Assembly (NCBI GenBank): GCA_003576915.1
Contig: QEVF01000022.1
Coordinates: 1-63,832, forward strand
Direction of reading: 5' to 3'
Source: Planctomycetota bacterium
GTDB taxonomy: Bacteria > Planctomycetota > UBA8742 > UBA2392
Length of the DNA stretch: 63,832 bases
Position 1 is the stretch's first letter. Each line of letters begins with the position of its first letter. Under the pieces are notes generated by a model. It worked only from the letters and a program-made list of their open reading frames with translations, made no database searches and was not told the origin of the DNA. Below are positions 7,543 to 16,100 of the stretch, in pieces. Position numbers and translations under genes: made by a program.

Positions 7543-8694
7543 TTACGCGTATTGCAGGGCGTCGGTCGTCTTCATCCGCGTGCCCTTGATGGCGGGGGGC
7601 AGCGCCCCCGCCACGCCGATGAGCAGCGCCACGGCCACGCCGGTTCCGAGGGCCCACAGGTCCACGCGGATTTCGAAGGCGCCCGAAGAGAACTTCGTGG
7701 CCAGCCCGTCTGCCAGCGTGGCCACCGCGCAGCCGGCCAGTGCACCGGGCAGCACAATAAACACGGACTCCGCCACAAAGGACCGGATGATCTGGGGGCG
7801 GCGAAAGCCCATCACCTTCAAGGTGGCGATTTCGCGTATGCGCCCCAGCACCGAGGCATACATCGTGTTCATACCGCTGACGAGGCCGCCCACGGCGGCA
7901 ATCAGCGCCATGCCCACAGCAAGAAAGATAATGCGCTCGTAGCCTTCGGAGAGACCGCGATAATACTCAACCTCGCCGATGGCCTTGACCTGGATGTCGT
8001 TGCGGTTGTTCAGGGCGTGGATGAGCAGGGGAACATCGCTTTCACGTTCAAGCTTGATCAGGGCCGTGGAGTAGGAGTCGCGCACGTAAACAGCCATGAC
8101 ATCGCCGAGGTCGGCCAGAATCTCGCTGTCGAGGGCCGTTCCGCCCGCGCTGAACTTTCCCGCCACGGTCCAGGTCTCATTCTGGAACTCCAGCGTGGCC
8201 CCCGGAGCCAGGGCCTCCGTGGGCACCCCCATGGCCGTGTGGGCCAGCTCGCCGACCATGACCTTGCGCCCGGGGGCAAATCGCTCGCCCTGCGTCAGGC
8301 GCAGCGTCGTGGCGACTTCAAACACCCGGGGCGTTGCACCCCGAATCGTGCCGGGACGGTTCTTGTGCTCTCCAAGCGTGACACGGGTCTGCTGCACGGC
8401 CTCCGGCGAAATCAGCGGGTTGCCCTGAGCGTCCCTCTTGATCTGGGGCAGGCTTTGCAGCAGGGCGTAGTCGCGCTCGGACACCTTGGAGAACCCCTGA
8501 TTGGCCGCCTTGCGGTCAATGACAATAATGTTGTCAGGAGAGCCGGAGTTGCGCGCCGCGCGGATCAGGCCTGCGGAGAAGGCAAACATGACGACGCTGA
8601 TGGCCGCCACCAGCGCCACCGCCAGCATGGTCAGCCCGGTGCGCACCTTGCGGCGCAGGAGGTTCCGGAAGCTGTAGCTCAGCGGGAGCCCCAT
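7543..8694 (-). CDS. ABC transporter permease, MacB/FtsX type (second permease, no Sec)
   Basis: The product has 383 residues. Its topology is MacB/FtsX-like: one N-terminal membrane helix (about 18-40), a periplasmic domain (about 45-245), then three C-terminal helices (about 255-375) with the family stretch GRIREIATLKVMGF. It is the last gene of the adaptor-ATPase-permease-permease operon and pairs with the Sec-containing permease upstream. Its periplasmic region lacks cysteines where the partner has TGA codons. An in-frame TTG at 8700 overlaps the upstream stop by four bases and could also be used; the ATG at 8694 gives MGLPLSYSFRNLL. Confidence 0.87.
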   Translation of the reverse strand: MGLPLSYSFRNLLRRKVRTGLTMLAVALVAAISVVMFAFSAGLIRAARNSGSPDNIIVIDRKAANQGFSKVSERDYALLQSLPQIKRDAQGNPLISPEAVQQTRVTLGEHKNRPGTIRGATPRVFEVATTLRLTQGERFAPGRKVMVGELAHTAMGVPTEALAPGATLEFQNETWTVAGKFSAGGTALDSEILADLGDVMAVYVRDSYSTALIKLERESDVPLLIHALNNRNDIQVKAIGEVEYYRGLSEGYERIIFLAVGMALIAAVGGLVSGMNTMYASVLGRIREIATLKVMGFRRPQIIRSFVAESVFIVLPGALAGCAVATLADGLATKFSSGAFEIRVDLWALGTGVAVALLIGVAGALPPAIKGTRMKTTDALQYA

Positions 8695-8696
8695 GA

Positions 8697-9839
8697 TCAA
8701 CCTACGCTTCCCAGGGCGTCCACGATTCTCAGGCGCGAGGCACGCAAGGCAGGCAAGGCGCTTCCCAACACGCCGACAGCGCCCGCCACGGCCAGGGCCG
8801 CCGCCACCACCTCCAGCGGCATGGAGACCTCCAGGTTCAGGGAACGCGCCTGCACCGTGACATCCTGCAGCGTCAACACCAGAAAGGAGGCCCCGACGCC
8901 GAGGGCGCCTCCCGCCAGACAGAGCAGCGCAGCCTCCGACACGATCAGCGCCATGACTGTCAGGCGTGTGAACCCAAGCGTGCGTAAAACGCCAATCTGC
9001 TTGACTCGGTCACGCACGCTCATGGAAACCGTATTGGCCACGCTTACGAACACCACGGCCAGGGTCAGCAGGATGACCAGGCGCGAAATGTCGATCATGT
9101 CCCCCAGGTCCTCGATCATTCCGCTGACAAAGGCCTTCTCGGCCTGCGTCGTGGTGCGTGTAGGCAGTGGCATGGCATCGATCTGCGCGGCTACGTCATC
9201 CGCCCTGGTTTCGGGGTTGAGCTTGACCAGCACCATATTGGCCACGCCGCGCGTGCCCATCTGGTCCTGGACATACTCGATGTCAGCGAGAATGGTGTTG
9301 TCCTGCTCTTCGTTGCCGGAGAAGAAAATGCCCTTGACGACGAACAGCAGGCCGAACTGGGCGCGCAAGTCGACCGTGGAGCCCACCTTCCAGCCCTTGC
9401 GGCGGGCCACACTGGCGCCCGCGAGAGCGCCGTCACGAGTGGCCTTGAAGTCCTCGGCGCTGCCCTCGATGACTTCGTAGTGGCGGAACTTCTGGAACTT
9501 CTGTTTGTCCACTCCGTGGACGATGACCGTGTCCGGTTCGAAGCCTCAGCACTTGGTCGTGGCCAGGGCGATGGGCATGGCGTCCTCAACCTGAGGAAGC
9601 GAGCTGAACTCCCGGGCGTAGCGATCCGGAAGTTCGCTGGACGTCGGTCACCACGTGTGCTCCTTCATCACCACAAGGTTGTTGTCGGCGCCGGCCTTGG
9701 CCACCACCGCGCTCATGGTGTGCTGCATGCTCTGGAAGAAGCAGAACACGAACACGGCCACGCTCACACCCAGCAGGGTCAACCCCGCGCGGATGGGGTT
9801 GTTTCTGACGTTTTTCCAGGCAAAGCCGAGCAATTTCAT
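8697..9839 (-). CDS. Predicted selenocysteine-containing ABC permease, MacB/FtsX type (two in-frame TGA)
   Basis: Reading the minus strand from the ATG at 9839 (AGAGAGG five bases upstream) gives one continuous frame of 380 residues if the TGA codons at 9650-9648 (residue 64) and 9548-9546 (residue 98) are decoded. No TAA, TAG or frameshift occurs. The N-terminus MKLLGFAWKNVRNNPIRAG and one helix lead into a periplasmic domain with HTW-U-PTSSELPDRY and TTKC-U-GFEPD, then three C-terminal helices. The 380 residues match the 383 of its paralogue next door. As I recall, relatives have Cys in a similar R-F-C-P-x-x-S context at the first site. Ordinary gene calling splits this into a 68-residue fragment and a 271-residue protein. 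The alternatives are a two-stop pseudogene or readthrough. Confidence 0.78.
9518..9534 (-). promoter_or_regulatory. Candidate SECIS-like hairpin after the second permease TGA
   Basis: In the mRNA, GGAC pairs with GTCC around a nine-base loop ACGGTCATC, starting about 11 bases after the TGA at 9548-9546. The loop holds a GGUC, as in known bacterial SECIS loops. The four-pair stem is short and was found by eye, so this is only suggestive. Confidence 0.3.
9620..9638 (-). promoter_or_regulatory. Candidate SECIS-like hairpin after the first permease TGA
   Basis: AGCGA pairs with TCGCT (five pairs) around a nine-base loop ACTTCCGGA, beginning nine bases after the TGA at 9650-9648. Bacterial SECIS hairpins lie directly downstream of the UGA inside the coding region. 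The stem is modest and was found by eye. Confidence 0.3.
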
Positions 9840-9850
9840 GCGGACCTCTC

Positions 9851-10594
9851 TCACGTGGCCTGCTGCACCGAGCCCGCCTGGCGCTGCGGCTCCAGCACAT
9901 GAACGGGCGGATTGGCGCCTTCGCGCAGCACGCCCTTGTCCAGGTGGATCAGCCGGCGGGCAAAGGATGCCGCGTGGGCGTCGTGCGTCACGAGAATCAC
10001 TGTCTTGCCAAAGCGCTGGTTCAGCTGCTTGAGAATCTCCAGCACTTCCTCCTCCGACCTGGAGTCCAGGTTGCCCGTGGGCTCGTCCGCCACAACAATC
10101 TTGGGGTCGGTCACGATGGCGCGGGCGATAGCCACACGCTGCTGCTGGCCGCCGGACAACTGCCTTGGATAGTGCTTCAGGCGATCGCCCAGGCCCACGG
10201 CATTGAGGGCCACCGTCGCCTGGTGGCGGCGCCGCCGCGCCGAAAGCGGCAGCAGCATCAGCGGTAACTCGACGTTTTCCAGCGCCGTCAGCACCGGCAT
10301 CAGGTTGAACTGCTGGAAAATGTAGCCGATATGCCGGTTTCGCCAGCGGGCCAGCTTTGAGTCTGATAGCTGGGCGATGTTCAGGCCATTGACCTCCACC
10401 GTGCCCGAAGTGGCATGATCTACGCCGGCGATAATGTTCATCAGCGTTGTCTTGCCCGAGCCCGAAGGCCCCATGAACGCCACGAAGTCGCCTTCCTCGA
10501 TGTCAAGCGTCACGTGCTCCAGGGGCGTCACCTTGGTTTCGCCGGTGTCATAGGTCTTGCGCAGCTCGCGGATCTTCACGATGGCGGCCATCAT
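9851..10594 (-). CDS. ABC transporter ATP-binding protein, MacB/LolD type
   Basis: The product has 247 residues. It has Walker A GPSGSGKTT (about 42-50), the signature LSGGQQQR (about 146-153), Walker B IVVADEPTGNLDS with the TGNLD tag typical of the MacB/LolD/FtsE group, and the switch-His region LVTHDAHAA. It powers the exporter formed with the two permeases. The start overlaps the adaptor stop by four bases, and the Sec permease begins 11 bases after its stop, so all four genes form one operon. Confidence 0.93.
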   Translation of the reverse strand: MMAAIVKIRELRKTYDTGETKVTPLEHVTLDIEEGDFVAFMGPSGSGKTTLMNIIAGVDHATSGTVEVNGLNIAQLSDSKLARWRNRHIGYIFQQFNLMPVLTALENVELPLMLLPLSARRRRHQATVALNAVGLGDRLKHYPRQLSGGQQQRVAIARAIVTDPKIVVADEPTGNLDSRSEEEVLEILKQLNQRFGKTVILVTHDAHAASFARRLIHLDKGVLREGANPPVHVLEPQRQAGSVQQAT

Positions 10595-12129
10595 TCACTC
10601 CCCGTTTCAACCACAACCGCCGTGCCCTCTTCAAGCTGGGCCACGTTGCTCACAGCGACCAGATCGCCGGCCACCAGCCCTGACTTGACCACCACCATGG
10701 CCTCCACGGCCTCGCCCAACTCGACGTTCACCTGCCTGACCTGTCCGCTGCGAATCACGAACACACAATCGCGACCATCGCGCCTGACCACGGCCGCGCG
10801 CGGAACCACCAGGGGCATGGCCTGAGGATCATAGTCCTCCGTGGCGTCCGTGAAATCGACGGTGGCCGTCATGTCCTTGCGCAGCAGGTCGTCGGGGTCG
10901 CGAATCACGATCTTGGCGCGCACGGTGTCCCGGGCCAGGTTGGCCTGGGGGTCCAGCCGCAGGACCTCGCCCTTGTAGGGCCGGCCCTTGCGGGCCTCGA
11001 TCTTCACGCTGCAGCGCTGGCCCTTGCGCAGGCCCGAAGACTGCTCCTGCCTCACGTCCACCCGCACCTGCATCTGCCCGGGGTCATAGAGCAGGGCAAT
11101 CACCATGTGGCCCTCCTCCAGCATCGAGCCCTGTGGCGCCACGATTTCCAGCACGCGGCCGCCCATGGGCGACTTCACGACGCAGTTGTCCAGGCGCGTC
11201 TGGGCGATCTCGACCTCCGCCTGGAGGGCCTTCACCTCGGCATCGGCCGCCGCCAGCTCGGCCCGGACTTCGGCCAGCGATTCCTTGCGCGTGCCTGCCT
11301 CCAGCAGTTTCAGCTGCTGCTCGACCTCCAGCAGCTCCGCGCGCGCCTCGGCAATTTCCACGTCGCGGTTGCCCGCCTGCAGGCGCTTCAACTCTTCGCT
11401 TGCGGCCTGCGTGCGATGCCGCGCCGCGCGCCAGGCTCCCCGCGCCAGGTCCAGCTCCTGTTGCGTGACGGAGCCCTGTCCGCGCTGGCCCTCCAGCCGC
11501 TCGGCGGTCTGGCGCAGGGTGTCTTCCTGGGCGCGGGCCTCTTCTTCCAGGGCACGGGCACGGGCGATTTCCTCTTCTCGAAAACCCGCCAGCATGAGCG
11601 TGAGCCGGGCCTGGGCCCGCCCCTTGGCTGCGCGGGCCACGTCGAGAACCTCGGGCCGCGTTCCCGCCTCGGCCAGGTCGGCGCGCGCCCTGACCACGGC
11701 CGCGCGGGACCGGGCCACCTCCAGGCGGGACTGGGCGGCTTCGAGTTCCTCGCCCGCCTGGCGTTTGTTGAGCACCGCCACAGTGTCGCCTGACTTGATG
11801 TCCATGCCTTCAGTAATGAGCAGCTTGTCGAGGCGTCCGGTCGTCAAGGCGGAGATTCGCGCGGGATAGGGCCAGGAGGGCTCCACCCAGCCGCCGGCCG
11901 TGAACGACCCGGCTGTCTGGGGGCCGGCGTGAGCCACGGCATGGGCCCTGACGGAGACGCCGTGCGGGCCTGAACCTTTGGGGGCAACGGCAAAGTGAAG
12001 CCAGGCCAGTGCAGCCAGGGAGATCAGCAACGTGGCACTGACAATCTTCCAGAAGCGCGAGCCGCCCTCTACGCGGGTCAGGTCCTCGTCTGGAATGTCC
12101 AGTCTCAGGGCTTCCAGGTCGATTGCCAT
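10591..12129 (-). CDS. HlyD/MacA-type periplasmic adaptor protein
   Basis: The product has 512 residues. A cytoplasmic N-terminus precedes one membrane helix (about 28-48). Next comes a lipoyl-like half (about 75-115), then a long Ala/Glu/Arg-rich coiled-coil hairpin (about 115-310), the returning lipoyl half (VVKSPMGGRVLEIVAPQGS, about 320-340) and beta-barrel domains to the C-terminus. This is the layout of membrane-fusion adaptors that bridge an inner-membrane ABC exporter to the outer membrane. It is first in the operon with the ATPase and both permeases and diverges from the HMA lipoprotein gene. No outer-membrane TolC gene is next to it. Confidence 0.9.
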   Translation of the reverse strand: MAIDLEALRLDIPDEDLTRVEGGSRFWKIVSATLLISLAALAWLHFAVAPKGSGPHGVSVRAHAVAHAGPQTAGSFTAGGWVEPSWPYPARISALTTGRLDKLLITEGMDIKSGDTVAVLNKRQAGEELEAAQSRLEVARSRAAVVRARADLAEAGTRPEVLDVARAAKGRAQARLTLMLAGFREEEIARARALEEEARAQEDTLRQTAERLEGQRGQGSVTQQELDLARGAWRAARHRTQAASEELKRLQAGNRDVEIAEARAELLEVEQQLKLLEAGTRKESLAEVRAELAAADAEVKALQAEVEIAQTRLDNCVVKSPMGGRVLEIVAPQGSMLEEGHMVIALLYDPGQMQVRVDVRQEQSSGLRKGQRCSVKIEARKGRPYKGEVLRLDPQANLARDTVRAKIVIRDPDDLLRKDMTATVDFTDATEDYDPQAMPLVVPRAAVVRRDGRDCVFVIRSGQVRQVNVELGEAVEAMVVVKSGLVAGDLVAVSNVAQLEEGTAVVVETGSE

Positions 12130-12240
12130 GAACGCACTCCCGAAGGCGCCTGCCCGTTGTGTCGGGAAGGCAAAGGCATCACCTGCCCCAAAGGGCCTCG
12201 GACACGGGCGGCGGGCCGACTCATCCCGCCGGGATTATAA

Positions 12241-12295
12241 CAGACATGCCTGTCCGGTTTTGAGCATTAAACGACCGTTCAAGGCCGAATGTTCG
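12241..12295. promoter_or_regulatory. Divergent promoter region with small palindromes
   Basis: The 200-base gap between the adaptor gene and the HMA gene is locally AT-rich. It contains ACAGACATGCCTGT (inverted ACAG/CTGT) and the 10-bp palindrome CGAATGTTCG at 12286-12295. These are plausible operators for coordinated control of the divergent units. No known regulator consensus is matched with confidence. Confidence 0.35.
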
Positions 12296-12333
12296 TTACA
12301 ATCGGGCCATCCTTCGGCCACGAAAGGAACTCC

Positions 12334-12723
12334 ATGAGGTATTTCCCGCTGCTGGGCCTGTTCTTGCTGATTTTGGGTTGCGGCCAGGCCCCGCAAAACA
12401 GTACCGGCCCCGGAAAGGCGACACCGCAGAACAACGCCTCGCCGGCCACCGCCCCCAAAGTCGAGGCGCCGGCCCAGGCTCTGGTCTATGAAATCGGCGT
12501 CGAAGGCATGACGTGAGGCAGTGGCTGAGCCAACTCGGTCCGCGAGGGCCTTGCACGCCTGGATGGCGTGGCCAATGTGAAAGTGAGTTTCGCCGACAAG
12601 AAGGCAACCGTGACCATGAAGCCGGGCGCCACGCTTGAGCGCGCAGCCGTGGAGCAGGCCATCGCTGCCCTGGCCGATGAAGAGGGCAATGCCTTCAAGG
12701 TCAGCGCCTTTGTGGCGAAGTAG
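12334..12723 (+). CDS. Predicted selenocysteine-containing HMA-domain lipoprotein (two in-frame TGA)
   Basis: The product has 129 residues if the TGA codons at 12514-12516 (residue 61) and 12526-12528 (residue 65) are decoded. MRYFPLLGLFLLILGC is a clear lipoprotein signal (lipobox LILGC), so the protein sits in the periplasm. A Pro/Ala/Asn linker leads to an HMA domain: GVEGMT-U-GSG-U-ANSVREGLARLDGV, then NVKVSFADKKATVTM and a C-terminal helix. In this domain GMTC..C binds metal, and both TGAs fall on the metal-ligand positions of the CxxGC variant. AAAGGAA precedes the ATG. A conventional call stops after residue 60 and loses the domain. It diverges from the ABC exporter with the Sec permease. 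Metal or selenol chemistry is inferred; the metal is unknown. Confidence 0.85.
12529..12549 (+). promoter_or_regulatory. Candidate SECIS-like hairpin serving the first HMA TGA
   Basis: GCC, a two-base AA bulge and CTCG pair with CGAG and GGC around the loop GTCCG. The loop begins 21 bases after the first TGA, within the spacing known for bacterial SECIS elements. It contains a G and a U, as expected for SelB recognition. Found by eye, not by folding. Confidence 0.45.
12547..12573 (+). promoter_or_regulatory. Candidate SECIS-like hairpin serving the second HMA TGA
   Basis: CACGCC pairs with GGCGTG (six pairs) around the loop TGGAT, with an outer GGC/GCC pairing. The loop starts 31 bases after the second TGA, also within the usual range. 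It partly competes with the first hairpin for bases 12547-12549. Confidence 0.42.
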
Positions 12724-12726
12724 TCC

Positions 12727-13158
12727 TCATGCGATCTGGACGCCGTTGTCGAACAGGATTTCGGCGCTCAGGGGCTGGGAAGCGTCAAGCCACCAGCGCG
12801 CGCTTCCGCTGCGGATCTGGAAGAACGCGAAGTTCGGACGAATCGCCTTGATAACCTCGCTGCGCGGGGCCCAGGGCTGTTCGTTCATGGAAAGCACGAT
12901 CCAGGCGGGATCGTCAATCCAGTGAACCTTGCCGCTGACGCGCAGCATGTTCAGTTCACGATTGAAACAGACCTCCACCTGGGGATTGGCCAGCAGTTGC
13001 TTGTAGAAATCCTTGTGCGGGTGGGTGACGAAGTAAAACCCCTCGCCTCCTGTCGTGACCAGTTGCAGCGGCCGCACAAAGGGCCGGTTGTTCAGGCAGG
13101 TAGCGACGTAACCCACCTGGCATTGCTCGGCAAACGCTATGGCTTGGTCGAGATCCAT
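12727..13158 (-). CDS. Pyridoxamine 5'-phosphate oxidase-like FMN-binding protein
   Basis: The product has 143 residues, typical for small split-barrel flavin-binding proteins. Visible features are VGYVATCLNNRPFVRPLQLV (about 15-34), FYFVTHPHKDFYKQL and VEVCFNRELNMLRVSGKV, which match the PNPOx-like pattern of a beta-barrel that binds FMN (or F420/heme in relatives). The substrate is unknown. It is convergent with the HMA selenoprotein gene, three bases apart. Its position 12 bases after nifJ on the same strand suggests co-transcription with that gene. Confidence 0.82.
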   Translation of the reverse strand: MDLDQAIAFAEQCQVGYVATCLNNRPFVRPLQLVTTGGEGFYFVTHPHKDFYKQLLANPQVEVCFNRELNMLRVSGKVHWIDDPAWIVLSMNEQPWAPRSEVIKAIRPNFAFFQIRSGSARWWLDASQPLSAEILFDNGVQIA

Positions 13159-13170
13159 GGTTCTCCCCTG

Positions 13171-16100
13171 TCAGGCTTTTACGGGTGCGGGCCTGGCCGC
13201 AGCCACCAGTTCTCCCGCACGCTTGAGGAATTCATCCAGGGCAATCTCCCCCTTGTCCACCCTGGACAGCACGGCCTTCTGGGCCACGTAGTCCGTGTTC
13301 ACCACCCCCGCGCGGCTTTGCAGCAGCCGCCAGGCTTTGCGGCGTTCCACGCAGAACAGGACCATCTGCCGCGAAAGCGCCAGAGTCTTGACCTTCTCCC
13401 CGGCGTCTTCCACCTCAATGTAGATTCCGAAGTCCGGCACAAAGGACCGGTGACTGGGCACCAGGAAGCGGCGGTGCACCACGTCATCCTGCGTGATGCG
13501 CCACAGGAACTCCTCGAGGTGGACCAGACCCGTGGCGTCTTTGACCTGCTTGAAGTGGCGGCGGAAGCGCGCTTCCGTGGCGGCCCAGTGGGCCGTGGTC
13601 AACCGGTAAAGCTTGCCCGTGAAGCGGTTCTTGGTCTCCCACCAGTCGCGTTCTTTCCCCGGGTTGCCGGCGATGTCGAGCGAATCGGGGTAGCTTTCGC
13701 CCCGGGTGGGATCGTAGACAAACTCGGGCAGGCCGCGCCCGTCGCGTGACAGCTTGGCCTGCGTCGCCGAGAGGTCGTCGGCAATGCCGTGCTCGGGCTG
13801 GCAGGGCGTATAGCACTGCAGATAGGCCGTGCCGCGGTAAACCAGCGCGTCCAACAGGCTCTTGTAGAACTTCGAGGCGTTGGCGAGGCTGACTTGTGCC
13901 ACATAGGGCGAGCCGTGCCCGCCCAGGAAAGCCTCCGCCACGGACTTCATCTCGGTGAGTTTGCCCTGCGTGGCCGCGCCCATGCTGTTCATGTCAAAGC
14001 CGCCGGGAATCGGCGACGAATCCGAGTTCTGCCCGCCCGTGTTGGAGTAGACCTGCGTGTCGAGCATGATGAGCTTGACGTTGGGCCGGTTCTGCAGGAC
14101 GACCTTGGAAACGTTCTGAAAGCCGATGTCGCCCATGCCTCCGTCGCCGCCCACGCCCCAGGCCTTGGGCAGTTCGGCGACCTCCTGATCGGTCATCGCG
14201 GAATCCGTGAGGTGGGAAAGCGTGAAGTAGTCACTCTCGCTCAAGGGGATTTCGCGATCCAACAGGGCGTCGGCCAGGCGCTCGGGAATGATGGAGCGGC
14301 GGGCATGATCGGCTATGAAGCTCTCGCCAAAGAGCCAGGCCACGGTCACACCATCCTGGAACAGGGAGTTCATCCAGGGGTAGGGGTGAGGGTTGTTGGG
14401 CGGCGTTGAGCCAAACACGGTGTTGCAGCCCGTGTGCGCGCCCATGGCCATGGCAGCCATGCCGTTGGAGATGCGCCCGTCCACGGCCTGCAGGTCGCGG
14501 TGCGTGAAGGCGTCCTGCCGCATCACGGCGCAGAGTCCGCCGATCATGTCGGCGTCCCGGGGCAGGCCCACTTGATCCTGGCGCTGGCGGGTGTCCTTGT
14601 CATTCTCGCCGCCAATGCCCATGACCAGATGGGCAAAGGCGCGGCTGAACCGTTCGTAGTCCGCCGGATGTCTTTCACGCAGCAGCGTCAGGCGGCGCAA
14701 TCCCTCCTGCTCCAGGCGCGTCGCCTTCTGCTCCAGGCGGCGGGCCTTGGCATGGAACAGCGGACGCATGTAGGCCTCGGTCACCGAAGCCAGACCGCGC
14801 AGCACGCTCTTCTCGCCGCAACCGGCGCAGGCGCCGTCACCGCTGACCATGGCCTCATAGTTCCGCCGGACCATCAGGTGGTTTTTTAGAGCGACAGGTT
14901 TGCTCTCCTCGGGGTGCTCCGTGTCAAACATGCCGAGAAACTTCTGCCGTGTCTCAGGCAGGGTGCGCAGAAAGTTGACCTGGGTGGCATGATCGGCGTT
15001 GAGTTCCTCCGTTTCGTCGCGCATTTCAAGAGCCATGTGTTCGCCGCAGGCGTCCACGCATTCTCCGCAGCCCTTGCAGAGATCGGAGACCATGATGCTG
15101 AACACGCCGCCGTCTCCCGCCTTCTTCTTCTCCAGCGCGCTGAAGATGAGGGGCGTCTTCGCATACGCAAAGTGGACCTTGCCAAAGATCGCGCCCAGCT
15201 GCGCCTTGGCCTGTGCCGGCACGCCCTCAAGCGCCTCGAGTTCGCGCTGCACGATCTGCGCAAAGGGGGTGGCCTGCTTCGCGGCCACGGCGGCGGTCAT
15301 CTGCGCGCGGACCCTGTCCTCGAGCGTCTTCAGCCTTGCCAGCAGCGCTTCCCGCCCCGCCTCTTCGGCCACGTACTGGCGGACTGCCGTGCGCAGCACA
15401 TCGCCCAGGTCCTGCGCCGTGTTGGGCAGTGCCGTATCCGGGCAGACCACAATGCACTCCAGACACTGCGTGCACTTCTCGGCATTCCAGACCGGGGTGC
15501 GGCGGCGCGCCACGTACTTGCTGGCGCCGGCACCGGTCGCCGCCGCCAGCATGCCGACGGAGGCCAGAGCGCTGGCCGGCTGGAAATAGCCCTTGCCCGC
15601 GCGAAACTCGGCGTCGTAGGTGGCCGTCTGGGCAAGCGGAATGCGGGCGTGCTGGGCCGCCGGCATCACGCAGCTCATGCCGCACTCCTCCGTCAGGGGC
15701 TTGAACACCACGCCGCGCATGTCGCTGCGATCGGGGGCGTCCACGGGTCCGTGGGGCACGGGCGACACGCGCTCCATGCCTGCTCGCATGACGCGCATGT
15801 TGGATGCCACCACGGCATCGCCAAAGCGCCCGAACTTCTTGCGGTACTGCTTTTCCACGAACTCCAGAAAGTGGTCGTGGTCGATGCCGTAATGTTCCGT
15901 GAAGCCGGAAACACCGAAGAACGCGCCCAGGAAGGCATTGCCCTGCATGCGCAGTTCGAGGTCCTCGCGCGAGGCCTCGGCGCGGGCAATCTCGAAGCCC
16001 GGCAGGGTATAGAGCCGGATTTTCTTGCGGATGATTTCGTCGCGGTACTTCCGGGGAATGCGCGTCCAGGCGACGTCCGGCGTTTCGTGCGACTCCCACA

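Noticed and set aside
7552..9480. Long plus-strand ORF (642 codons) opposite the permeases
   Set aside because: It is an antisense shadow in GC-rich DNA: no domain, odd composition, and it lies opposite two recognised permeases.
8697..9854. Pseudogene with two nonsense mutations (first permease)
   Set aside because: Both stops are TGA, no frameshift or TAA/TAG is present, the operon is otherwise intact, and the neighbouring HMA gene has the same signature. Kept only as the fallback explanation.
12289..12516. A 75-residue ORF ending at the first TGA of the HMA gene
   Set aside because: It ends exactly at the metal-binding Cys position of an HMA domain that continues in the same frame to a TAG at 12721, so it is a truncated reading of the Sec gene.
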